The translations under genes were made by a program, and so were the position numbers. Shown in pieces: positions 56,942 through 64,000 of a DNA stretch of 64,000 nucleotides; within the stretch, counting starts at the first letter, position 1; every line of letters starts with the position of its first letter. Source of the stretch: Caballeronia sp. dw_19 (GTDB taxonomy: Bacteria; Pseudomonadota; Gammaproteobacteria; Burkholderiales; Burkholderiaceae); NCBI RefSeq assembly GCF_018449515.1, contig NZ_JAAVUQ010000003.1:62001-126000 (forward strand). The letters are read 5' to 3'. The notes below the pieces were generated by a model that had not been told where the DNA came from, searched no databases, and saw nothing but the letters and a program-made list of their open reading frames with translations.

Positions 56942-57736
56942 TTAACCGGCTTCGCTCGTTACGAAAACATCGAGCCCCACCATCTTTTCTATGGCCATCA
57001 CAAGACCGATCGTCACGGTGATCAGTAAGGTGGATACTGCCGGAACCACCAGGCCGGTACCTTCCTGCATTTCCCCAAAGATCATCACGGGCAAGGTAGT
57101 AGTATTCGGACCTTTTAGAAACAACGTTACAGTTGCCTCATCAAACGAAATGATGAACGTGAAAAGGAGCGAGATTACGATGGCCGGTTTCAGTATTGGC
57201 ATGATTACCGTGCGGAACACCCGGCCGGGAGGGGCGCCAAGAATGCTGCCCGCTTCCGCATACGTTTGATCGAACCGCTTGAACGCGGTGATCAATGGGC
57301 GATATGCGAACGGTAACGTGATGACAATATGTGCAGCTAAGATCCCGAAGAATGATCCAATGATCCCGATGCTTCTCTCGAGACTGAATAAAGCGATGGC
57401 TAGAGCCGCATGCGGGAGAACTAGCGGGGCGAGAATGACACCCTCGACAAGGGTCCTACCACGATAAGAATTGCGCACGTTCACTATTGCCATAGAAAAG
57501 CCGATCGTGGTGCTTACAACAGCCCCCGCCGCAGCAATAACACAACTGTTTCTGATCGAATTGAGCCATTGCTCATCTGACAGCAGGCGCGTGTAGGCCT
57601 CGAGGCTAAATCCGCCGATAGGGAATGAGAGGTCACCGTTGGCCGTGAACGACGATGCAATCACGACGATCAACGGCAAAGCGAGAAATGCGATGGCCGC
57701 CCACGCGACTACGCCCAATACAGTTAAACGTCGCAA
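56942..57736 (-). CDS. ABC transporter permease (PotC type)
   Basis: 264 residues from a TTG preceded by AAAGGAGACG; the frame extends 16 codons upstream into potB but lacks such a site. Hydrophobic helices and the permease loop YAEAGSILGAPPGRVFRTVI (EAA-like) near residue 175. Starts one base after the potB-like stop. Confidence 0.87.
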   Translation of the reverse strand: MRRLTVLGVVAWAAIAFLALPLIVVIASSFTANGDLSFPIGGFSLEAYTRLLSDEQWLNSIRNSCVIAAAGAVVSTTIGFSMAIVNVRNSYRGRTLVEGVILAPLVLPHAALAIALFSLERSIGIIGSFFGILAAHIVITLPFAYRPLITAFKRFDQTYAEAGSILGAPPGRVFRTVIMPILKPAIVISLLFTFIISFDEATVTLFLKGPNTTTLPVMIFGEMQEGTGLVVPAVSTLLITVTIGLVMAIEKMVGLDVFVTSEAG

Positions 57737-57737
57737 T

Positions 57738-58577
57738 TTACGTCTCCTTTCCGACCGAAATTCGCCGCGTAATATTCCGTTCAAGAATCAACATCGGCAA
57801 GATCACGATCAGGCTTGATGCCACAAGAATCAATGCCAGCGAACCTGCTTTTTCAAAATCGAAAAATGTGAATATGTCGGTGTAGATTTGCGTACCGACC
57901 ATGTTTTGCCCTAACCCGCCAAGCATGAGTGGAGCAATCACGGAACCGCAGCACGACAAATAGACAATCATTGCCCCGGATATCAGTCCCGGGCTCGTCA
58001 AAGGTAGCGTCACACGGACGAACGTCGCGAACCTATCAGACCCCAGACTATTCGAAGCCTCGAACAGCGACTTAGGAATCTGGAGCAACGCGCCTAAGAT
58101 CGACAGGACGACAAACGGCATGAGAACGTGGACGCTCGCGATGATTACCCCAACATTATTGAACATAAGGGATACGCGCTTTACCCCCAAAAGGGACAGC
58201 GAACTGTTTATCAGACCCGCCGGCCCTAGCAACGTGACCCATCCTAGACATCTGACGACGATACTGACCAGCCAAGGGAGTACGACGAACAAAAGAAGGC
58301 GATTGCGCGGCAACGTGGTAGATGCGATATAAGCTGCAAGCGGATAGCCAAGCAATACGCAAATCGCTACTACAGCTACCGATATCACCTGAGTTCGGAC
58401 AACTACTTCCACGTAGTCTGGGCGATGCAGAATAGCCAGCACACCGTGGAGGCCGTTCTTGAAAACTACCTGCAACAAACAAACGATGGAAGCAGACAGG
58501 AAAATCATCACTAGCCCTGCCGGAAGCGCACAGGCCCCTAGGCTAGCCATTCGACGAACGGATGTACTTGAACTCAT
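57738..58577 (-). CDS. ABC transporter permease (PotB type)
   Basis: 279 residues, six or so hydrophobic segments. EAA loop FEASNSLGSDRFATFVRVTL near residue 187. GAGGAGCG precedes the ATG. Nine bases downstream of the ATPase gene. Confidence 0.87.
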   Translation of the reverse strand: MSSSTSVRRMASLGACALPAGLVMIFLSASIVCLLQVVFKNGLHGVLAILHRPDYVEVVVRTQVISVAVVAICVLLGYPLAAYIASTTLPRNRLLLFVVLPWLVSIVVRCLGWVTLLGPAGLINSSLSLLGVKRVSLMFNNVGVIIASVHVLMPFVVLSILGALLQIPKSLFEASNSLGSDRFATFVRVTLPLTSPGLISGAMIVYLSCCGSVIAPLMLGGLGQNMVGTQIYTDIFTFFDFEKAGSLALILVASSLIVILPMLILERNITRRISVGKET

Positions 58578-58586
58578 GTTCGCTCC

Positions 58587-59660
58587 TCAGCACTGCGCAC
58601 TATCTGGAAGAAAGACGATCTGAGAGCTATCGACCGAGGCGAAGCACTTTGAACCGACCTGAAGCTGTGGCCCAAGTGGATGATTGCTGGGAACGCGGCA
58701 GATAAGCAGGGTTCCATGCACGGTCAGATCAAGCCGCATAGACGAGCCCGAATACCGACGATTCAGGACCTCAGCGGGAACGGCACCAGCAATATGATGT
58801 TGAGTGAGTGAAATGGCTTCGGGTCGAATGCAGAAGCAACCGCGTGGCCACGCGTTTTCAGCAGGCGGGTTGAACGGCACGGTGAGAGCCAACTTTGGCA
58901 CAGTAATCATTGGATCTCCCCTGTCGTCTTCGCCCGACTCCGCGGTAAAGAGGTTCGCCTCGCCGACGAAACGCGCAACAAACTCAGTTGAGGGACGGTG
59001 GTAGATTTCTTCGGGTGTTCCTATCTGTTCGACACAGCCCTTATTCATCACGACAATCCGATCGGACATCGCCAATGCCTCGTCCTGGTCGTGAGTGACA
59101 AACACGAACGTCGTACCAACCCGCTGTTGTATCGATTTGAGTTCGCCCTGAAGCTGCAGCCGGAGCTTGACGTCCAATGCGCTGAATGGCTCGTCAAGCA
59201 GAAGAACTTTAGGCTTGACAACCAGCGATCGTGCCAAAGCGACACGCTGCCTCTGACCTCCGCTTAGCTGACCGATTTTTCGCGTATTGAAGCCACTTAA
59301 CCCGACCAGCGAAAGCACTCCTTCCACTTCCGCTTTCATCTGCTGCTTGGTCAGTTTCTTGCCGAGGAGGCCATACGAAACGTTCCCTTCGACGGTCAAA
59401 TGGGGAAATAATGCGAGATTCTGGAAGACCATGCCTACGGGGCGCTGATGGGGCCGAACGCCTCTTATGGAGCGCCCCTCGATCAGAATATCTCCAGAAG
59501 TGAGGTCTTCGAATCCAGCGAGCAATCTCAGTAGAGTGGTCTTGCCACAGCCGCTCGGACCGAGCAAGGTCAGGAATTCCCCTCGTCGAATTTCGAGGTC
59601 AACGCCTTTCAAAATATGGAAGTTTCCATACTGTTTAAAAATTGCAACGAACTTAACCAC
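58587..59660 (-). CDS. ABC transporter ATP-binding protein (PotA type)
   Basis: 357 residues from a GTG preceded by GGAAG; TTG or GTG codons up to 13 positions upstream are alternatives. Walker A GPSGCGKTTLLRLLAG, signature LSGGQRQRVALARSL, Walker B VLLLDEPFSALD, D-loop and switch His in FVTHDQDEALAMSD. C-terminal TOBE-like domain (FCIRPEAISL). First gene of potABCD-hyuAB, divergent from a LysR gene. Confidence 0.9.
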   Translation of the reverse strand: MVKFVAIFKQYGNFHILKGVDLEIRRGEFLTLLGPSGCGKTTLLRLLAGFEDLTSGDILIEGRSIRGVRPHQRPVGMVFQNLALFPHLTVEGNVSYGLLGKKLTKQQMKAEVEGVLSLVGLSGFNTRKIGQLSGGQRQRVALARSLVVKPKVLLLDEPFSALDVKLRLQLQGELKSIQQRVGTTFVFVTHDQDEALAMSDRIVVMNKGCVEQIGTPEEIYHRPSTEFVARFVGEANLFTAESGEDDRGDPMITVPKLALTVPFNPPAENAWPRGCFCIRPEAISLTQHHIAGAVPAEVLNRRYSGSSMRLDLTVHGTLLICRVPSNHPLGPQLQVGSKCFASVDSSQIVFLPDSAQC

Positions 59661-59743
59661 TGCGTCTTCCAAGGTCCACTCCCAATTTCTAAACCACAAG
59701 TATGCCCAGCGAATCTAGCGTGCTTCTGCATCCAAACGAAATA

Positions 59744-59762
59744 GACCAGAATTATGCTGGTC
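59744..59762. promoter_or_regulatory. Inverted repeat in the pot-LysR divergent region
   Basis: GACCAG-N7-CTGGTC between the divergent starts, plus direct copies of CTAGCGTG near 59715 and 59799. Candidate LysR-type binding region. Confidence 0.35.
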
Positions 59763-59876
59763 ATCACTAAAATCAATAGCGAGTACAATTTTGCCTTGCT
59801 AGCGTGTCAGCAAATGTCGGTGTATTTTCGGCATATGAGAAAGTTTTTGCTACATATTTCCATATAAGAGAATTAT

Positions 59877-60788
59877 ATGCTTCCGAAGATGGATCTCAAT
59901 CTCCTGCGTGTATTCGATGTCGTGATGGCGGAGCGCAATGTTACAAAGGCAGCAGGGCTGCTTCATATGACCCAACCGGCTGTGAGCAATGCCCTCGCGC
60001 GCCTCCGGCATGTTCTTCACGACGAGCTGTTTCTGAAATCCCCTCACGGGGTCACGCCAACCGCCAAAGCCGAAATGATCTGGCCAACGATTACCGAGTC
60101 GCTACGGCAAATGCACATGGTGCTGGACCCCGACGAATTTGACCCGGCGACCGCAAACCTGTCCTTCAGGCTGGCTATGTCCGACTACCTCGTTTCGCAA
60201 ATTATCAGGCCCTTGATCGCTGTCGTTGAGCGGGCAGCACCTAACATAAGTCTTCATATACGGCCGCATCACTTAGAAAACGTCAATGCACTTCTGGAAC
60301 ATGGAGAGATTGACGTTGCCGCGGGCGTTTTCCCGTTTATAAGCCCGGCATCCCGATTCGCTGCGCTCCACAAACTGAACTACGTCTGCGCGATGCGGAA
60401 GGACCATCCACTCGCCCGGGAAACGCTTACGATCGAGCGATTCTTGGATGCCAGACATTTATGCATAAGCCTTGCTGGTGGCACGACCATGATTGATAGA
60501 CAACTGTCCGAATTAGGCCATGCGAGAAAGATCGTGCTAACTGTCAACCAGTTCACGGTGGTACCGGCAATTCTCAAGGATACCGATCTCATCTGCATCT
60601 TGCCGCCAGCCACAATCAGCGACACGCCCTATAAGGATGCAATTGCACTGCTCCCCCCGCCCGTCGAAATACGACCTCAACCGGTTCAAATGCTATGGCA
60701 TTCTCGGAACGACCCGCTCGCTTCGCATGCGTGGCTTAGAAGGATGATTGTTGAGAGTGCGATTCCTGCCCTTGCGCTCAACAAGTAA
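59877..60788 (+). CDS. LysR-type transcriptional regulator
   Basis: 303 residues. DLNLLRVFDVVMAERNVTKA and AGLLHMTQPAVSNALARLR are the HTH; the effector domain resembles NodD/LinR-like members (NLSFRLAMSDYLVSQIIRPL). A second ATG four codons in is also possible. Divergent from the pot-hyu operon, its likely target. Confidence 0.92.
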   Translation: MLPKMDLNLLRVFDVVMAERNVTKAAGLLHMTQPAVSNALARLRHVLHDELFLKSPHGVTPTAKAEMIWPTITESLRQMHMVLDPDEFDPATANLSFRLAMSDYLVSQIIRPLIAVVERAAPNISLHIRPHHLENVNALLEHGEIDVAAGVFPFISPASRFAALHKLNYVCAMRKDHPLARETLTIERFLDARHLCISLAGGTTMIDRQLSELGHARKIVLTVNQFTVVPAILKDTDLICILPPATISDTPYKDAIALLPPPVEIRPQPVQMLWHSRNDPLASHAWLRRMIVESAIPALALNK

Positions 60789-61080
60789 TTACCGCGGCAC
60801 GTGTAGAGTCTATTCGTGCGAAAAAGTAGTCCGATAGGAAGAGTCATGTATGTACTATATAGGTTGATTCGCAAAAGGTGAAAGTCGAACCCATTTGCAG
60901 TACTATAAGCGCTTTCAAAGGCTGTCACTGGCGGGATAACAGGCGTATCTTGCCTCTAAATAAAGAGCGCAGCGGTCCAATACGTGCGCTTTCATAGGAC
61001 GAGAAAACGTCTAGCAAAACGATCGAAATCTTGTGCCCGCATGAGTCGCATGGGGACAAGAAGCAACACCTCTTGATTGC
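60789..61080. other. Gene-free stretch after the LysR gene
   Basis: About 290 bases, comparatively A+T-rich, with nothing recognised. Confidence 0.45.
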
Positions 61081-61242
61081 TCAGAGACTGCAATGCGCTG
61101 ATGCCGATACCGCGAAAACGGCTTTTAATCTGAGAAGTAATTCGTCCAATCTCTCTGGTGGACGAAAAGCGATGAGATATTCAATCTCATTGGACTCGCC
61201 TGCGTCCGACCAGAACCGGAACGAAATTTCCGGTGCGAACAT
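61081..61242 (-). CDS. Possible 53-residue hypothetical protein
   Basis: Minus-strand frame with coding-like composition (IEYLIAFRPPERLDELLLRL, KAVFAVSASAH). No clear ribosome-binding site; it lies downstream of the broken aldolase gene and could be a remnant. Not recognised. Confidence 0.25.
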   Translation of the reverse strand: MFAPEISFRFWSDAGESNEIEYLIAFRPPERLDELLLRLKAVFAVSASAHCSL

Positions 61243-61285
61243 GGAAAATATTTAAACCCACTGGTTGCCGCGGACAGGATCTACT

Positions 61286-62131
61286 TTATGACGTACTGTG
61301 GTGCCCATTTCGTAAAACTATTTTAAAAATGTTCCATATATCACCGCTGACCCGGTGAAAAATAACCGCGTTACCGACCCGCATCATAGTTAATTTCCAG
61401 TCCCTGAACGAAGAGTCTCTACTATCCAAAAAACGCAACATCGCCGGCCACTCCATCTCACCGAATGATCTCCCTACTTCCAGACGATACAGGCGATACG
61501 TCTCATCCACGATAGCCTGCGGCGGCATCATCAACTCAACCCCCGATGTAACGGCGTCAATTCGAATCTTGCACGCCATCTCAAGCCAGTAAATCAGATC
61601 GAACGCCTGAGCGACGGTCGCGCCGGCCATGAGTAGAGCATGATTACGAAGGATCATCGAATCCAGCTTTCCCAGGTCGGCTATCGGTCGAGTGCGCTCA
61701 TCGAACCTGAGCGCAACGCTTTCGTAGTCGTGGTAAGCAATCTCAGCAAATCGTATCGCGGTCTGTGGCAAGGGTAGTAGCCCGCATTTCGTAGCGGAGA
61801 CAGCTATACCGGGACGTGTATGCGTGTGAATCACGCATTTGACATCGTGACGAGCAGTATGAACTGCGCTGTGAATTACATAACCGCCGCGGTTAATTCC
61901 ATACTCGATACTCCCTGTATCGATGACATTCCCTTCGAGATCAACTTTTACAAGGCTCTACGCTGCAATTTCTTCGTAAAGCATTCCGTACGGAATGGTC
62001 AGGGCGTACTCAACTGGCCCCGGAAACCTTGCCGTGATGTGGGTATACACTAGACAGATCATTCCATAGAACGCAATCAATCTGTAACATGCGGCCAACT
62101 CAAGCCTTGTAGCCCATTCCACTTTGCTCAT
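61286..62131 (-). pseudogene. Class II aldolase/adducin family protein interrupted by an in-frame amber codon
   Basis: A continuous 282-codon frame starts at an ATG preceded by AGGAG and runs through a single TAG at codon 58 (61958-61960). Upstream: LAACYRLIAFYGMICLVYTH, LTIPYGMLYEEIAA; downstream: SLVKVDLEGNVIDTGSIEYG, CVIHTHTRPGIAVSA, ILRNHALLMAG. The zinc histidines (HTH and RNH) are intact. TCG to TAG is the simplest origin, since relatives have Ser-Ser there. Internal restart at 61834 would give only a C-terminal part. Readthrough or suppression is possible but unlikely. Confidence 0.8.
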
Positions 62132-62231
62132 AGATCTCCTGACTACACGATGCAGTCAATTCATATTCGATCCGACTGCCAGTAAATCTCTGGACAACCG
62201 GATCGCCGATACCCTGTACTCAAACTCAATC

Positions 62232-63371
62232 TCAGAAGCTATGTCGAATACCGACGCGAAACGCGAGTTGATTATTCGTCGTCGAAGCCACAAATCCGTT
62301 TAGGTCAGCAACGGCCGACTTCCCGAGCGAGTTGGTTCCAGCCGCATGCTGCCACGCCCCGATCAGATAAAGGCGCGTCGCTTTTGAAAGCGAGTACTTC
62401 AGGCCTGCGTCAACTTGCACATAGTGCGCCGTATCACTGTAGGTATAGCTTGTCGCAACCCCGCCGTACAACGCAGGGGTTATAAAAGCTGAAGCGTTTA
62501 CTTCAGCGGTCCTGAAGATTGCTGTGCCGGAAAACGGGGTGCTCGACGTCCGGACGACATTCTGGTAGCTCGTCTGGGTAAGCACAGCGCCCAACACTAG
62601 CGGATTGAACGAGTACGACGCACCGAGATCGACAATCTGCAAGGATCTCGCGGATGCGTAGCCACTGTTAATCGGGTTCGTTAGTGGATCAGAAAAAGCG
62701 CTATTTGCGACCGCGTCTGCGCTGCCCCCCCAGACGGCGGTAGCAGGCCTGTTAACCTTCATATAGCCGGCCGCAAGAGAGACCGGTCCTCTCGCATACG
62801 TGCTAATGAAGTTAAGAACCTGTTTCTGGCTCACCGCGCCCGCTGTATTGCCGAAACCGTAAAGCGCTCCGAAGTGTGCCCCGCCGAGATCCGGCGTGAT
62901 GTACTTGACCGCATTCTGGATATTGAAATCTCCAAAGAGGTTATCCATATCGGCAGGGCTGTCACCCAGGCCACCAGCCACACGGATAGGCGCCGCCAGC
63001 GGCCCAACCCCGTCGAGATACGATAGGTCATATTGCCGCCCTAACTTTACCACTCCGTATGGCCCGTCGAGCCCGACGTATGCCTGACGATTGAACTCAT
63101 AACCGGAAGAAGAAAATGCTCCGTTATTCGTAGTAAAACCGTTTTCCACTCTGAACACAACCTTGACTCCATCACCAATGTCTTCTGCACCAGTTAGCCC
63201 CCAATTGCTGGCACCGAGGGCTCCCGACTGCATGTTGATCTCGGAATGCCCGCCTTGATTGGTACTGTATTGAATGCCGTCATCTACGATTCCGTACAGA
63301 GTTACGGAACTCTGTGCGTTAGCCGCACCGGCCACAGCACCAAGAGCCAAGGTCAACATCATTTTTTTCAT
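62232..63371 (-). CDS. Gram-negative porin (OmpC/OpcP type)
   Basis: 379 residues from an ATG with GGGAG upstream. Signal peptide MKKMMLTLALGAVAGAANAQ, cleavage after ANA. SSVTLYGIVDDGIQYSTNQG, GALGASNWGLTGAEDIGDG and FNRQAYVGLDGPYGVVKLG are typical of Burkholderia trimeric porins; the last residue is Phe (GIRHSF), as required for outer-membrane insertion. Pore specificity not visible. It lies on the same strand as the broken aldolase gene, 100 bases upstream of it. Confidence 0.93.
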   Translation of the reverse strand: MKKMMLTLALGAVAGAANAQSSVTLYGIVDDGIQYSTNQGGHSEINMQSGALGASNWGLTGAEDIGDGVKVVFRVENGFTTNNGAFSSSGYEFNRQAYVGLDGPYGVVKLGRQYDLSYLDGVGPLAAPIRVAGGLGDSPADMDNLFGDFNIQNAVKYITPDLGGAHFGALYGFGNTAGAVSQKQVLNFISTYARGPVSLAAGYMKVNRPATAVWGGSADAVANSAFSDPLTNPINSGYASARSLQIVDLGASYSFNPLVLGAVLTQTSYQNVVRTSSTPFSGTAIFRTAEVNASAFITPALYGGVATSYTYSDTAHYVQVDAGLKYSLSKATRLYLIGAWQHAAGTNSLGKSAVADLNGFVASTTNNQLAFRVGIRHSF

Positions 63372-63689
63372 CTTAATCTCCCAATACATTAGTATAACTA
63401 AATAATAATTTAAACATAATTATGTTGTAACATAATATATATGAAATTAAATATTATTTATCTCGCTTACCTAACTATTTATTACACGAATCAAAAAAAT
63501 CAATGAGACTGCGCATTCGAATTTCGCCCGAATACGCCTCGCCTCCGATCGACCATAGATTCCCGAAGAACTGGCAGAACCGCCCACTAATGCAGGCTCA
63601 CATTCTCCAGGGAGTAGCCCGACAGGAAACTCGGGAGTGCGGGCATGTTGGTGAATCCGGATACGTTGTTTCTTACGGCATAACTTTGA
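63372..63689 (-). promoter_or_regulatory. A+T-rich promoter region of the porin gene
   Basis: About 320 bases without a gene. The part at 63385-63490 is extremely A+T-rich and contains the inverted repeat TTATGTT-GT-AACATAA (63420-63435), a possible regulator site. Confidence 0.4.
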
Positions 63690-63965
63690 TTACGCCACGT
63701 CAGGAACACGATCGGAGAAAGTTCCTAACCTGAAAATGTCCTTTAGGACGGAGCCAATATCTTCGGCTCCGAGCAGCCCCCAATCACTGCCTCCGAGTGC
63801 GCCGTTTTGCGTGTTGGCTTCGAAGCGGCCCCCATGATTGTTCGCGCATCGAACACCGTCATCGACGAGACCATAGCGCGTCACTGGGGATTGCGAAAAG
63901 GCATCAGTGGCGAACAACAATGCACCCAATGCAGGCAGATCAACTTTTCGTCGAAAAATAGCCAT
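63690..63965 (-). pseudogene. Truncated second porin gene
   Basis: 91-codon frame: FATDAFSQSPVTRYGLVDDG, NGALGGSDWGLLGAEDIGS parallel the N-terminal 80 residues of the intact porin next to it. Similarity ends near LKDIFRLGTF, then a stop. No remainder of the barrel is found downstream in any frame. Tandem arrangement suggests a duplicated or second porin gene that has decayed. Confidence 0.7.
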
Positions 63966-64000
63966 TCAAGAGCTCCAAATTATAATAGGGTTTTCCTATG

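Noticed and set aside
57738-57784. Upstream TTG start for the PotC-type permease, overlapping potB by 47 bases
   Set aside because: The TTG at 57736 has a much better ribosome-binding site and begins directly after the potB stop.
61031-61255. 74-codon plus-strand frame after the LysR gene
   Set aside because: Low-complexity composition, no start signal; the minus-strand frame in the same place looks more coding-like, though also weak.

Overview
The window reads as chromosomal DNA of a beta-proteobacterium of the family Burkholderiaceae, most like Paraburkholderia or Caballeronia. This is inferred from the high-G+C coding style on the left, the OpcP/OmpC-type porin, the rpmB-rpmG and fkpB-ispH neighbourhoods, and the density of LysR-regulated catabolic operons. 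No species can be named from sequence alone.

Left part (1-20 kb). A fatty acid desaturase is followed by nadA-nadC. The partner gene nadB lies about 11 kb away on the other strand. Between them sits a complete-looking histidine utilisation locus: a HisJQMP-type ABC transporter, a histidine ammonia-lyase (HAL) family gene, then hutU-hutD-hutI-hutF-hutG. Two near-identical palindromes with core TGTATATACA, the HutC-type operator, precede the transporter and hutU. No hutC is present. The HAL-family protein lacks exactly the Ala-Ser-Gly triad that forms the MIO cofactor. Housekeeping genes follow: rpmB-rpmG, radC, fkpB, ispH.

Middle (20-46 kb). A LivKHMGF branched-chain amino acid transporter is followed by ypeA and an ArgD-type aminotransferase, a ferredoxin-type reductase, an epimerase, a lipoprotein esterase, rsuA, poxB and a small secreted protein. 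Two LysR-controlled catabolic operons come next. The first holds a CitE-like lyase, a CaiB-like CoA transferase, a COG3618 lactonase-like hydrolase and an AtoE-like transporter. The second holds a CitMHS transporter and a two-piece AtuA protein. A NYN/LOTUS protein with internal repeats closes this part.

Right part (46-64 kb) is mosaic and decayed. At 46.25 kb a tRNA 3' end with its own terminator lies next to short direct repeats, which looks like an attachment-site scar. Beyond it is a lysine/2-oxoadipate module: hglS and a YdiJ-type D-2-hydroxyglutarate dehydrogenase are intact, but the flanking aldehyde dehydrogenase and LysR genes are wrecked. A visibly more A+T-rich cassette follows: a PotABCD-like transporter with hyuA-hyuB under a divergent LysR gene, a class II aldolase broken by one amber codon, an intact porin and a truncated second porin.

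The most interesting observations are the MIO-less HAL protein under apparent HutC control, the orphan HutC operators, the NYN/LOTUS repeat protein, the tRNA scar with the broken lysine module, and the lactonase/CoA-transferase/lyase operon of unknown substrate.
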